This document shows, piece by piece, positions 46,617-55,742 of a stretch of 64,000 nt of DNA. The notes below the pieces were generated by a model. The model did no database searches and was not told the DNA's origin. It was given only the letters and a program-made list of their open reading frames with translations. This DNA comes from Microbacterium pullorum. Its GTDB lineage: Bacteria; Actinomycetota; Actinomycetes; Actinomycetales; Microbacteriaceae. Numbering within the stretch: the stretch's first letter is position 1; every line of letters starts with the position of its first letter. The stretch lies in contig NZ_JACSQP010000003.1 in assembly GCF_014836535.1 (NCBI RefSeq), positions 16,483-80,482 on the forward strand, read 5' to 3'. The translations under genes were made by a program, and so were the position numbers.

Positions 46617-46797
46617 GTTGCCACCCCCTCGATGTTCCGCTGCGCGGATGCGAGCCGTCTGCCACGCCCCCGGCGCTTACTCCGAGGGTAAAGCAGGCCT
46701 CCGACACCACCGGACACCACGGTGCACGTCGGGTGAATATTCCATAACGTTCTGGTCACGCACGCCGTGTACTGTCCACCCTTCGGAGGACAAACGG

Positions 46798-46833
46798 CGG
46801 ATGCCCGCCCCTCGTGAGAGGAACGGGCATCCG
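46798..46833 (-). terminator. Terminator of pnp
   Basis: 10-bp outer stem CGGATGCCCG/CGGGCATCCG with an inner CCTC/GAGG pair, 28 bp beyond the pnp stop. Contains the GGATGCC motif as an inverted pair. Confidence 0.8.
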
Positions 46834-46860
46834 GACAGCGCTCAGGCGAGCACGTCGAGA

Positions 46861-49125
46861 TCAGTTCTCGACGGCGACCTCTGCACCCTCGGCGGCGGCC
46901 TCAGCGGCCTCCTCCACGACGGGCTCGAGCGACAGCTTGCCGCGGTCATCGATCTTCGTGATCTTGACGAGGATCTTCTGGCCGACATTGAGCACGTCTT
47001 CGACGTTCTCCACGCGCTTGCCACCGGCGAGCTTGCGCACCTCGCTGATGTGCAGCAGACCGTCCTTGCCGGGCAGGAGCGAAATGAAGGCGCCGAAGGC
47101 GGCGATCTTCACGACGGTGCCGAGGAACTGCTCGCCGACCTCCGGGTTGGTGGGGTTGGCGATCGCGTTGACCTGGGCACGGGCGGCCTCGGCCGCGGGG
47201 CCGTCGGTCGCACCGATGTAGACGGTGCCGTCCTCCTCGATGGAGATCTGCGCGCCGGTCTCGTCCTGGATCGCGTTGATCGTCTTGCCCTTGGGGCCGA
47301 TCAGTTCGCCGATCTTGTCGACCGGGATCTGCACGCTGATCACGCGCGGAGCGGTCGGCGCCATCTCGTCCGGACCGTCGATCGCGGCGTTGAGCACGCT
47401 GAGGATCGTCATACGGGCGTCCTTGGCCTGCTGCAGCGCGGCCGAGAGCACCGACGACGGGATGCCGTCGAGCTTCGTGTCGAGCTGGATCGCCGTGACG
47501 AACTCGCTCGTACCGGCGACCTTGAAGTCCATGTCGCCCAGGGCGTCCTCGGCGCCGAGGATGTCGGTCAGCGCCGCGTAGCGGGTCTGGCCGTCGACCT
47601 GGTCGGTGACGAGACCCATCGCGATACCGGCGACGGGGGCGCGCAGCGGCACACCCGCGTTCAGCAGCGACAGGGTCGACGCGCAGACGGAGCCCATCGA
47701 CGTCGAGCCGTTGGAGCTCAGCGCCTCGGACACCTGGCGGATGGCGTACGGGAACTCCTCGCGGCTGGGCAGCACCGGCGCGAGGGCGCGCTCGGCGAGG
47801 AAGCCGTGCCCGATCTCGCGACGCTTCGGGCTGCCGACACGGCCGGTCTCACCGGTCGAGTAGGGCGGGAAGTTGTAGTGGTGCATGTAGCGCTTGCTGG
47901 TCGTGGGCGACAGCGAGTCGATCTGCTGCTCCATCTTCAGCATGTTCAGCGTGGTGACACCCAGGATCTGGGTCTCGCCCCGCTGGAAGATCGCCGAACC
48001 GTGCACGCGCGGGATGACCTGCACCTCGGCGTCCAGCGGACGGATGTCGGCCAGGCCACGGCCGTCCATGCGCACACCCTCGGAGAGGATGCGACCGCGG
48101 ACGATCTTCTTGGTGACGGACTTGTACGCCGCAGCGAACTCGAGCGGAGCAGCTGCGGGCAGCTCGCCGGCCTCGGTCGCGGCGATCAGCTCGGCCTTGA
48201 CGCGGTCCTTGAGCTCGTCGTCGGCGTTCTGACGCTCCTGCTTGTCGGCGATCTGGTAGATCGGGACGAGCGAGTCGTACGCGCGACCGGCGACGAAGTC
48301 GTAGGTCTCCTGGCTGTAGGGCAGGAAGACCGGGAACTGCTTGATCTCCTTCGCGGCGGTGTTGGCCACCACGTTCTGCGCGCCGACGAGCTCCTTGATG
48401 AAGGGCTTGGCTGCTTCCAGGCCCTGCGCGACGACGTCCTCGCTGGGCTTGGTGGCGCCGGCCTTGATGAGGTTCCAGCTGTTCTCGGTGGCTTCGGCCT
48501 CGACCATCATGATCGCGACGTCGCCATCGGGCAGCACGCGGCCGGCGACGATGAGGTCGAACACGGCCTCCTCGAGCTGCTCGGCCTTGGGGAACGCGAT
48601 CCACTGGTCGGGGTGCTCGCCGTGACCGGGCATGAGCGCGAGGCGCACACCGGCGATCGGACCGGAGAACGGCAGACCCGAGATCTGGGTCGACAGCGAC
48701 GCGGCGTTGATGGCCAGCGCGTCGTAGAACTCACCCGGGGCGATCGAGAGGATCGTCACGACGATCTGCACCTCGTTGCGCAGACCCTCGACGAACGAGG
48801 GGCGCAGCGGGCGGTCGATGAGACGGCAGACGAGGATCGCCTCGGTGGAGGGACGGCCCTCACGGCGGAAGAACGAGCCGGGGATCTTGCCCGCGGCGTA
48901 CGAGCGCTCTTCGACGTCGACGGTCAGCGGGAAGAAGTCGAAGCCCTCGCGAGGGTGCTTGCCGGCGCTGGTGGCCGACAGGAGCATCGTCTCCTCGTCG
49001 AGGTAGGCGGCAACGGCGCCCTGCGCCTGCTGGGCGAGGCGGCCGGTTTCGAAACGAACGGTGCGGGTGCCGAAGCGTCCGTTGTCGAGAACGGCTTCGG
49101 CGGCAGTGATTTCAGGACCTTCCAA
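46861..49125 (-). CDS. pnp: Polynucleotide phosphorylase, TTG start
   Basis: Phosphorolytic 3'-5' exoribonuclease, 754 residues. Two RNase PH domains ([34 protein letters not shown] with active-site residues), an alpha-helical linker, then KH ([12 protein letters not shown]) and S1 ([21 protein letters not shown]) RNA-binding domains. Homology begins at a TTG (49125) preceded by AAGGAG at 7 nt; no closer ATG or GTG fits, so TTG is the start. An unusual structured leader precedes it. Normally paired with rpsO, which is here 5 kb upstream. Confidence 0.96.
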   Translation of the reverse strand: MEGPEITAAEAVLDNGRFGTRTVRFETGRLAQQAQGAVAAYLDEETMLLSATSAGKHPREGFDFFPLTVDVEERSYAAGKIPGSFFRREGRPSTEAILVCRLIDRPLRPSFVEGLRNEVQIVVTILSIAPGEFYDALAINAASLSTQISGLPFSGPIAGVRLALMPGHGEHPDQWIAFPKAEQLEEAVFDLIVAGRVLPDGDVAIMMVEAEATENSWNLIKAGATKPSEDVVAQGLEAAKPFIKELVGAQNVVANTAAKEIKQFPVFLPYSQETYDFVAGRAYDSLVPIYQIADKQERQNADDELKDRVKAELIAATEAGELPAAAPLEFAAAYKSVTKKIVRGRILSEGVRMDGRGLADIRPLDAEVQVIPRVHGSAIFQRGETQILGVTTLNMLKMEQQIDSLSPTTSKRYMHHYNFPPYSTGETGRVGSPKRREIGHGFLAERALAPVLPSREEFPYAIRQVSEALSSNGSTSMGSVCASTLSLLNAGVPLRAPVAGIAMGLVTDQVDGQTRYAALTDILGAEDALGDMDFKVAGTSEFVTAIQLDTKLDGIPSSVLSAALQQAKDARMTILSVLNAAIDGPDEMAPTAPRVISVQIPVDKIGELIGPKGKTINAIQDETGAQISIEEDGTVYIGATDGPAAEAARAQVNAIANPTNPEVGEQFLGTVVKIAAFGAFISLLPGKDGLLHISEVRKLAGGKRVENVEDVLNVGQKILVKITKIDDRGKLSLEPVVEEAAEAAAEGAEVAVEN

Positions 49126-49129
49126 GAGG

Positions 49130-49330
49130 TCTCTCCTTCTTTGTTTAGACTCGCACGCGCGTTTCGCGCACGAGATCGTGCGAAGGAGCAGGAACAGGCA
49201 GATATAGGCGTGCGGATCGACCGCGAAACCGCCTGCGCTGGCCACCAGTGGAAAGCCACCGTCCACACGGACGGGAACCCACCACAGGGGACCAGCTTCC
49301 TGCCGGCCTGCTCCCTGAGCTCAGTATTCG
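49130..49330 (-). ncRNA. Structured pnp leader, candidate Actino-pnp RNA
   Basis: About 200 nt without a gene upstream of pnp, packed with inverted repeats: a perfect CCGTCC-GTGT-GGACGG hairpin (49259-49274) flanked by partly complementary CTGTGG and CCACTGG, and near the ribosome site two mutually exclusive stems (TCGCACG 49151-49157 with CGTGCGA 49177-49183, or CGCACGA with TCGTGCG). A conserved actinobacterial pnp-leader RNA (Actino-pnp) is known; membership is suggested by position and structure, not verified. Confidence 0.5.
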
Positions 49331-49419
49331 ATTGAGCGGATGCCACAGGGCACCCTCCTGGAGCCTATCAGCCCACCCTGTACGCAAGACACGCCTGGTC
49401 CGGCCCCGGATCCGGCGCT

Positions 49420-49425
49420 TATGGT
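49420..49425 (+). promoter_or_regulatory. -10 box of leaderless DUF5302 gene
   Basis: TATGGT ends 7 nt before the ATG at 49433. Confidence 0.5.
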
Positions 49426-49432
49426 TGGACCC

Positions 49433-49618
49433 ATGAGCACCCCTGACAAGCCCGCCGACGCGGCATCCGAGGAGATGAAGCGCAAGTTCAAGGACGCGCT
49501 GGAGAAGAAGAACGCGCAGCACCGCAAGGGAGAGTCGCACCTCGACGCCGACTCCGCGGTGCACGGCGCCCATGCCCCGGCCGGCCACAAGCGCGAGTTC
49601 CGTCGCAAGAGCGGCTGA
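49433..49618 (+). CDS. DUF5302 small protein
   Basis: 61-residue, highly charged protein of the actinobacterial DUF5302 family (MKRKFKDALEKKNAQHRKG, ending KREFRRKSG). Likely largely helical or disordered; function unknown. The longer upstream frame lacks similarity and the -10 box supports this start. Confidence 0.8.
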   Translation: MSTPDKPADAASEEMKRKFKDALEKKNAQHRKGESHLDADSAVHGAHAPAGHKREFRRKSG

Positions 49619-49666
49619 ACCACCGCACGCCCGGGGAGGGGTCCGCCGCACGTGCGGTCGGGCCCC

Positions 49667-50854
49667 TCACCTTCGGGCGGCCTCGGCCCCGGCGCCGGTC
49701 CTCCCGTCGGACCGCACGTCGTACGGCGGTTCGGGCATGCGGTTCTGGAACTCCAGGATCGCCGCATTGTGCACGACGCCACCGCTCACCTCGATCGCCC
49801 GTGACAGCGTCTCGTCAGCGGACCACGCCGTCGGGCCGCCCATGACCGCGGGGATGAAGCCCAGCAGCGCCTCGCTGATCTCCCAGCTCGCGGAGTTCCA
49901 CAGGTACGACGGGCTGTGGTCGACGGCGTAGTAGTCGACGCTGCCGCCGACGGTGAACATCGGGTCGGCGAAGCTCGTCGGCCGCGCCCACTCGAAGCCC
50001 ATGCCCTCGTCGCACGAGACGTCCACGATCAGACTGCCGCGGCGGAACGCGGCGAGGTCGGAGGTGCGCAGATACATCAGCGGCCGGTTGGGGTCCTGCA
50101 GGGTGCAGTTGACGACGATGTCGCTCTCGGCGAGGAAGGCCGCCAACGGCACGCGGCCCTCGTCGGTGATCACTTCGCTCTCGTCGGGTCCGTCGTGGTC
50201 GAACTGCAGCATCTGCGTGGCGTGGATCGGTGCGGCCACCGATGCCGTCGCCCGGTTGGTGAGCACGCGCACATCCTGCACGCCATGCGCGCGCAGGGCG
50301 GTGACCGCGCCGCGAGCGGTCGCGCCGAAGCCGATGACGACCGCCGACAGTCGCCGGCCGTAGTCCCCCGTCGAGCCGCACAGCTGCAGCGCGTGCAGCA
50401 CGGAGCAGTACCCGGCGAGCTCATTGTTCTTGTGGAAGACGTGCAGACCGAACGAACCGTCGGCGCCCCAGTGGTTCATCGCCTCGAACGCGATGACGGT
50501 GAGGCTCTTGTCGAGGGCGAGCCGGGTCATCTCCTCGTCCTGCACGAGATGCGGCCACCCCCAGAGCACCTGGCCGTCGCGCATCCCTCGCAGGTCGGCG
50601 TGCTGGGGCTTCGGCATCAGCAGCACGTCGGCGGCCTCGAACAGCTCCCCCCGGCTCAGGATCGCGCCGACGGTGGGCCGCAGCTCGTCGTCGGAGATGC
50701 CGAAGCGCTCTCCGTACCCCGCTTCCAGCAGCATCCGCGCGCGCAGATCCTCGGGGATCCGCTCCAGGTGGTCGGGGTGCAACGGCACCCGGCGCTCGTC
50801 GGGCTTGAGAGAGGCGCCGACGACGCCCATCGTGAGGGGATGCTGCGTCGTCAT
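49667..50854 (-). CDS. Alanine dehydrogenase/transhydrogenase-like, N5-(carboxyethyl)ornithine synthase type
   Basis: 395-residue dehydrogenase with an AlaDH/PNT N-terminal domain (KPDERRVPLHPDHLE, LLEAGYGERFGISDDEL) and a Rossmann NAD(P)-binding domain (VVIGFGATARGAVTALRAHG). Closest in style to N5-(carboxyethyl)ornithine synthases, which join pyruvate and the ornithine side chain; substrate is inferred only. Start ATG 50854 with GGAAGAG upstream and a TACCTT -10 candidate at 50899-50904. Confidence 0.78.
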   Translation of the reverse strand: MTTQHPLTMGVVGASLKPDERRVPLHPDHLERIPEDLRARMLLEAGYGERFGISDDELRPTVGAILSRGELFEAADVLLMPKPQHADLRGMRDGQVLWGWPHLVQDEEMTRLALDKSLTVIAFEAMNHWGADGSFGLHVFHKNNELAGYCSVLHALQLCGSTGDYGRRLSAVVIGFGATARGAVTALRAHGVQDVRVLTNRATASVAAPIHATQMLQFDHDGPDESEVITDEGRVPLAAFLAESDIVVNCTLQDPNRPLMYLRTSDLAAFRRGSLIVDVSCDEGMGFEWARPTSFADPMFTVGGSVDYYAVDHSPSYLWNSASWEISEALLGFIPAVMGGPTAWSADETLSRAIEVSGGVVHNAAILEFQNRMPEPPYDVRSDGRTGAGAEAARR

Positions 50855-50943
50855 CGTCGTCTCTTCCGTCGCCCGGGCCGGAGGGGCACCGTGACCCGAA
50901 GGTATCAGTGCCCCACCGGCCACACCCCGCCGGTGGAGCGACC

Positions 50944-51588
50944 CTACTCGCCCGCGAGGCCGCCGAGGAGGTGCCCGAACGAGCGACCCTCGCCGAGGTA
51001 GCCGGCGGGATCGAAGGGGTCGGCCACCGCCGCGGGCGCGCGCCGCGTGACGGCGTCGGCGAACTCCCGCGCCGCGCGCTCCACGCGGGCAGCGAGCGGT
51101 GCGATCTGATCGGCCTGCGCACCCCAGTCACCGGAGGCGGCGAACACGCCCGTGGACACCGGCTCGGCGTGCAGGTAGGTGAACAGCGGCCGGATGGCGT
51201 AGTCCAGCGCCAGCGAATGCCGCGGCGTGCCGGCGTTCGCGCCGATCAGCACCGGCATGCCGGTGAGCGCATCGGGGTCGAGGATGTCGATGAACGACTT
51301 GAACAGGCCGGAATAGCTCGTGGAGAAGATGGGTGTGACGGCGATGAGGCCGTCGGCGGAGATCACGGTGTTCACCGCCGTCTCGAGCGCCGGCGGCGCG
51401 AAGCCGGTGAGCAGGTCGTTGGTGATGTCGTGGGCGAGGTCGCGCAGCTCCACGACGTCGATGCGCACCTCCTCGCCGCGGGCGCCGAGCTCGCGCTCGG
51501 TGGCCGCAGCCAACCGGTCGGCGAGCATGCGCGTGGAGGAGGGGTTGGAGAGCCCCGCCGAGACGACGGCGATGCGACGGGCGCTCAC
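50944..51588 (-). CDS. FMN reductase, CE1759 family
   Basis: Flavodoxin-like NAD(P)H:FMN reductase, 214 residues (VVSAGLSNPSSTRMLADRL, TPIFSTSYSGLFKSFIDI). Belongs to the CE1759 type that is encoded beside CE1758-type LLM oxidoreductases, supplying reduced flavin to the partner. The GTG start overlaps the stop of that partner by 4 bp, so they are made together. Confidence 0.88.
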   Translation of the reverse strand: MSARRIAVVSAGLSNPSSTRMLADRLAAATERELGARGEEVRIDVVELRDLAHDITNDLLTGFAPPALETAVNTVISADGLIAVTPIFSTSYSGLFKSFIDILDPDALTGMPVLIGANAGTPRHSLALDYAIRPLFTYLHAEPVSTGVFAASGDWGAQADQIAPLAARVERAAREFADAVTRRAPAAVADPFDPAGYLGEGRSFGHLLGGLAGE

Positions 51589-52811
51589 CGGGCGCCTCCG
51601 CCCAGGCCGAAGGCGGCACCGGCCGGCGCCGGGGCGTCTTGATACGGCGACGGTCCGCTGAGGTTGTCACCGCGATTGGCGCGGGGGGTGGCCGCACGCG
51701 GGGCAGCGTCGCCGTAGGCGGCCGCGACGAGCGAGGCGTGGGTCGGCGCGTCGGGCACCTCGGCGGGACGGTTCTTCGCGAATTCCCGGCGCAGCACCGG
51801 CACGACCTCGCCGCCGAGGAAGTCGAGCTGCTCGAGCACGGTCTTCAGCGGCAGGCCGGCGTGATCCATGAGGAACAGCTGACGCTGGTAGTCGCCGAAC
51901 ATCTCGCGCATGCCGGCGTATCGGTCGATGACCTGCTGCGGCGAGCCGACGGTGAGCGGGGTCATCTCGCTGAAGTCCTCCAGCGACGGACCGTGGCCGT
52001 ACACCGGCGCGTTGTCGAAGTACGGGCGGAACTGCCGGGCGGCATCCTGCGAGTTCTTCGCCATGAACGCCTGACCGCCGAGGCCGACGATCGCCTGCTC
52101 AGGGGTGCCGTGACCGTAGTGGGCGTAGCGCTGGCGGTACAGCGCGATGAGGCGCTGGTAGTGCTCGGCGGGCCAGAAGATGTTGTTGGCGAAGAAGCCG
52201 TCACCGTAGTACGCGGCCTGCTCGGCGATCTCGGGCGTGCGGATCGAGCCGTGCCAGACGAACGGGGCCACGCCGTCGAGCGGCCGCGGCGTGGCGGTGA
52301 AGCCCTGCAGCGGGGTGCGGAAGGTGCCTTCCCAGTCCACGACGTCCTCGCGCCACAGCTTGTGCAGCAGCGCGTAGTTCTCGATCGCGAGCGGGAGGCC
52401 CTGGCGGATGTCCTTGCCGAACCAGGGGTACACCGGCCCCGTGTTGCCGCGGCCGAGCATGAGGTCCATGCGGCCGTCCGACACGTGCTGCAGCATCGCG
52501 TAGTCCTCGGCGATCTTCACCGGGTCGTTCGTGGTGATGAGCGTCGTCGCGGTCGACAGAATGAGGCGCTCGGTGCGCGCGGCGATGTAGGCCAGCGTCG
52601 TCGTGGGCGACGACGACCAGAACGGCGGGTTGTGGTGCTCCCCCAGCGCGAAGACGTCGAGGCCCACCTGTTCGGCGTGCTCGGCGATCGTCAGGGTGGC
52701 CCGGATGCGCTCGGCCTCGCTGGGCGTGTGACCGGTGGTGGGGTCCTGCGTGATGTCGCTGACGGTGAAGATGCCGAACTGCATCTGTGTGCCGGTGCTC
52801 GTGTCGTCCAC
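51585..52811 (-). CDS. LLM class flavin-dependent oxidoreductase, CE1758 family
   Basis: Bacterial-luciferase-like TIM-barrel monooxygenase, about 408 residues (DVFALGEHHNPPFWSSSP, MLGRGNTGPVYPWFG, LPLAIENYALLHKLW). Uses reduced FMN, presumably from the adjacent reductase, to oxidise an unknown substrate. A C-terminal Ala/Pro/Gly-rich tail is disordered. Two starts are possible: GTG 52811 with GGAGAG 5 nt upstream (chosen) and ATG 52853, which lies 7 nt after a TACATT box. Confidence 0.88.
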   Translation of the reverse strand: MDDTSTGTQMQFGIFTVSDITQDPTTGHTPSEAERIRATLTIAEHAEQVGLDVFALGEHHNPPFWSSSPTTTLAYIAARTERLILSTATTLITTNDPVKIAEDYAMLQHVSDGRMDLMLGRGNTGPVYPWFGKDIRQGLPLAIENYALLHKLWREDVVDWEGTFRTPLQGFTATPRPLDGVAPFVWHGSIRTPEIAEQAAYYGDGFFANNIFWPAEHYQRLIALYRQRYAHYGHGTPEQAIVGLGGQAFMAKNSQDAARQFRPYFDNAPVYGHGPSLEDFSEMTPLTVGSPQQVIDRYAGMREMFGDYQRQLFLMDHAGLPLKTVLEQLDFLGGEVVPVLRREFAKNRPAEVPDAPTHASLVAAAYGDAAPRAATPRANRGDNLSGPSPYQDAPAPAGAAFGLGGGAR

Positions 52812-52860
52812 GATCGCTCTCCGCTCCCGGATGCCGGTGGCATCCGTTTTCATGCAAATG

Positions 52861-52866
52861 AATGTA
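52861..52866 (-). promoter_or_regulatory. -10 box of the LLM/FMN-reductase operon
   Basis: TACATT, predicting transcription start at about 52853, either a leaderless ATG or a 42-nt leader to the GTG at 52811. Confidence 0.45.
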
Positions 52867-52931
52867 TCCGGTGTAACGCAGACATACTCAGGCTATTCCC
52901 GCAAGCGCCGGAAGCGTCGGTGCTGCGCGGG

Positions 52932-52937
52932 TAGTGT
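52932..52937 (+). promoter_or_regulatory. -10 box of leaderless acyltransferase gene
   Basis: TAGTGT ends 7 nt before the ATG at 52945. Confidence 0.45.
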
Positions 52938-52944
52938 GACTGCG

Positions 52945-54126
52945 ATGAACGAGGCGGCCACGGCGAACACCCACCCGACCGGTCCGCCCCGAACCGGAAC
53001 CACGGCCCGTCCGAAGCAGCGCGTGCCGTTCTGGGACAACGCCCGCTTCGCCTGCATCGTGCTGGTGGTGCTGGGACACGCCGTGCAGCGTCTCACGTAC
53101 GACTCCGACATCGCGGCGTCCGTGTACCTCGTCGTCTACGCCTTCCACATGCCGGCTTTCGCGATCATCTCGGGGTACTTCTCCAAAGCGGGCGCCCCCA
53201 GCCAGCGCCAGATGGCCCGGGTGATCACCGACATCGTCGTGCCCTACCTCATCTTCGAGGGCCTGTGGACGCTGACCAAGTGGCTCGTCGAGGGCCAGGC
53301 CAACCCCAACCCCACCGAGCCGTCGTGGACGCTGTGGTTCCTGCTCGCCCTCGGTATCTTCCGGCTGGTGCTGCCCTATCTGGCGCTGCTGCGCTGGCCG
53401 CTGGCGTGGACGCTCGCGATCTCGGTCGGGGCGGGTTATCTCCCCAACATCGATTCCACCTTCTCGCTGTCGCGGACGCTCGGGCTGCTGTTCTTCTTCA
53501 CCCTGGGCTGGTGGCTTCGCGACCGCGACATCGTCGCGCGATTCGACCTGCTGCGGTCGCGATCGTGGTGGCTCGTCACCGTGTCCTGCGCGGTGATCGC
53601 GGTGGCGGGCTGGGCCGCCTGGTCCTACCTCAACTTCTGGGAGTCGGTGAACCTGCGCACCTGGCTGTTCTACGATTCCGGCTACGCCGAACTCGGCGCG
53701 ACGGCGTGGTGGGCCGGTGGCGTGCGGCTCGTGCTCATGGGGGTCGCCCTTGTGCTGTGCGCGGCGTTCTTCGCCCTCATGCCGCGCCGCGACCGGTGGT
53801 GGACGCACTTCGGCCAGTACACGATGTACGTCTACCTGCTGCACTCCTTCGTGCTCTACCCGTTCCGGGAGTCCGGTGTCATGCGCCAGCTCGACCCCAC
53901 CTGGTTCTGGCTGCCGGTGGTGCTGATCGCCTCCGTGCTGATCGCGCTGGGGTTGGCCACCAAGCCCGTGCGCGCGGTGTTCCGCCGCCTGGTCGAGCCC
54001 CGGCCGCGCTGGCTGTTCGCCGACCCCACCCTCGCCCGGCGTGAAGGGCACCGCAGCGACCCCACCGGCTCGCGCCGCACCGCCGAACCACACCGCTCCT
54101 CCCCCGGTCCCCGCATATCACGCTGA
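52945..54126 (+). CDS. Acyltransferase family 3 membrane protein
   Basis: 393-residue integral membrane O-acyltransferase with about ten hydrophobic segments. The family's N-terminal active-site block is FWDNARFACIVLVVLGHAVQ with catalytic His; AFHMPAFAIISGYFSK follows, as in fucose-4-O-acetylase-like proteins. Probably acetylates a cell-surface glycan. The C-terminal 45 residues are hydrophilic and Arg/Pro-rich. Confidence 0.87.
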   Translation: MNEAATANTHPTGPPRTGTTARPKQRVPFWDNARFACIVLVVLGHAVQRLTYDSDIAASVYLVVYAFHMPAFAIISGYFSKAGAPSQRQMARVITDIVVPYLIFEGLWTLTKWLVEGQANPNPTEPSWTLWFLLALGIFRLVLPYLALLRWPLAWTLAISVGAGYLPNIDSTFSLSRTLGLLFFFTLGWWLRDRDIVARFDLLRSRSWWLVTVSCAVIAVAGWAAWSYLNFWESVNLRTWLFYDSGYAELGATAWWAGGVRLVLMGVALVLCAAFFALMPRRDRWWTHFGQYTMYVYLLHSFVLYPFRESGVMRQLDPTWFWLPVVLIASVLIALGLATKPVRAVFRRLVEPRPRWLFADPTLARREGHRSDPTGSRRTAEPHRSSPGPRISR

Positions 54127-54141
54127 CCCCGGGGAAACCAC

Positions 54142-54171
54142 GAGGGCCGCCCCACACCTGGGACGGCCCTC
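54142..54171. terminator. Bidirectional terminator, acyltransferase gene and rpsO
   Basis: GAGGGCCG/CGGCCCTC stem extended by CCC/GGG after one mismatch, between convergent genes. Confidence 0.75.
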
Positions 54172-54208
54172 AAGAAGTTCTGCGCGATTGAACGCTGGCT
54201 GCGATGCC

Positions 54209-54478
54209 TTAGCGGCGGAGCCCGAGACGCTCGATCAGCGAGCGGTAGCGCGCGATGTCGATGTCCTGGAGGTAGCCGAGCAGACGGCGGCGCTGACCGA
54301 CGAGCAGGAACAGCCCACGACGCGAGTGGTGGTCGTGCTTGTGCTCCTTGAGGTGCTCGGTGAGGTCCTTGATGCGCTGCGTCAGCATCGCGACCTGCAC
54401 CTCGGGGGATCCGGTGTCACCGGGGTGCGTCGCGTACTCTTCGATGATCGCCTTCTTGACGTCTGATTCCAGTGCCAT
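54209..54478 (-). CDS. rpsO: 30S ribosomal protein S15
   Basis: Primary 16S rRNA-binding protein, 89 residues of typical length: [77 protein letters not shown] precedes ATG. A leader of roughly 90 nt may carry autoregulation, as known for S15. Confidence 0.98.
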   Translation of the reverse strand: MALESDVKKAIIEEYATHPGDTGSPEVQVAMLTQRIKDLTEHLKEHKHDHHSRRGLFLLVGQRRRLLGYLQDIDIARYRSLIERLGLRR

Positions 54479-54573
54479 AGGTGATCCCCTCTCTCCTCGT
54501 TGCGCGGCGCCCGACGCCTGATACGTGGGCTCTCTTTATCCGCGGCCGATCTAACGGCAACCTCGAAAGTCTA
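54479..54573 (-). promoter_or_regulatory. rpsO promoter and leader
   Basis: TAGACT (54568-54573) is a -10 candidate followed by about 85 nt to the start codon, including a small GGCG-CGCC hairpin near the ribosome site. S15 autoregulates through its leader in several bacteria; no specific structure is assigned here. Confidence 0.4.
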
Positions 54574-54674
54574 CCAGTGCGATCGCGCGGCGGGCGACCG
54601 CAGGCTTCCGGTCGTTCGTCGGCGGATTCCGGCCGTCGCATCCCCCACCGGGCTGCGGCGTCCACGGCCGGGTT

Positions 54675-54680
54675 TAGAGT
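54675..54680 (+). promoter_or_regulatory. -10 box of leaderless EamA gene
   Basis: TAGAGT ends 6 nt before the GTG at 54687. Confidence 0.5.
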
Positions 54681-54686
54681 CGCGAC

Positions 54687-55742
54687 GTGCCCACCGCTCC
54701 CATCCCCACCGTCGCGGCCGCGCCCGCCGCCGGCGCACCGGCCGCCGCCCGCCCGGCGTCGCCCCCGCCGACCACGGCCGTGCTCACGGTGCAGTTCGTG
54801 CTCACGGGCATGATCTGGGGGTCGAGCTTCCTGTTCATGAAGGTCGCCCTCGAAGGCATCACCCCCGCTCAGGTGGTGTGGTCGCGGCTCGTGCTGGGCG
54901 CGCTCACGCTGGGCGTGTTCGTGGCCCTGCGCCGGGACCGCCTGCCGCGCCGCCTCCGGGTCTGGGCCCACATGACGGTACTGGCGGTGTCGTTCTGCGT
55001 GGTGCCGTTCCTGCTGTTCTCGTGGGCCCAGCAGCACGTCACCTCGGGACTTGCGAGCATCTACAACGCCACGACGCCGATCATGACCGCCGTGATGGCG
55101 TGGGCGGTGTTCCGCGTCGAGCGACTCAAGCCGGCACAGATCGTCGGCATCCTCGTCGGCGTCGCGGGCGTGATGGTGATCATCGCACCCTGGCAGGGGC
55201 TCGATCTGTCGCAGAGCCTCGTCGCACAGTTCGCGATCCTCGGCGCGACCGCCTGTTACGGCTTCAGCCTCGCCTACATGCGACGGTTCGTCTCGGACAC
55301 CGGCATGACCGCGCTGGTGTTCTCGTTCCTCAACATCGGCATCGCCGCCGTCGTCATGCTCGCGCTGACCCCGTTCGTCGCACTGTCCCCGGTGCGCCTG
55401 GATGTCTGGATCGTGCTGAGCCTCATCGCCCTCGGCTGCTTCGGCACGGGTGTCGCCTACATCTGGAATCAGAACGTGCTGCGCGCGTGGGGCCCGACCC
55501 GAGCCTCGACGGTGACCTACATCACACCGGTGGTGGGGGTCGCCCTCGGCATCGTGCTGCTGGGCGAGCGGCTGCACTGGAACGAGCCCGCCGGTGCGGT
55601 GCTGGTCTTCCTCGGCATCCTCTTGGCACAAGATCGCCTGCGGCTGCGCCGGCACAAGCAGGCGGATGCCGCAGCAGCCGAGACGGCCGGCGGCATCCGC
55701 CCGGAGGTCACGCCTGGAGCGAGCCCTGAAGGTCCAGCGTGA
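54687..55742 (+). CDS. EamA/DMT family transporter
   Basis: Ten-helix drug/metabolite transporter of 351 residues made of two EamA repeats (LTGMIWGSSFLFMKVALEGI; YGFSLAYMRRFVSDTG). The family exports amino acids or metabolites; cargo unknown. The N-terminus is Ala/Pro-rich. The last 35 bp overlap the 3' end of the convergent YceI gene. Confidence 0.88.
   Translation: MPTAPIPTVAAAPAAGAPAAARPASPPPTTAVLTVQFVLTGMIWGSSFLFMKVALEGITPAQVVWSRLVLGALTLGVFVALRRDRLPRRLRVWAHMTVLAVSFCVVPFLLFSWAQQHVTSGLASIYNATTPIMTAVMAWAVFRVERLKPAQIVGILVGVAGVMVIIAPWQGLDLSQSLVAQFAILGATACYGFSLAYMRRFVSDTGMTALVFSFLNIGIAAVVMLALTPFVALSPVRLDVWIVLSLIALGCFGTGVAYIWNQNVLRAWGPTRASTVTYITPVVGVALGIVLLGERLHWNEPAGAVLVFLGILLAQDRLRLRRHKQADAAAAETAGGIRPEVTPGASPEGPA

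Noticed and set aside
46456-49335. 959-codon plus-strand open frame opposite pnp
   Set aside because: Antisense shadow of pnp with no recognisable protein features.
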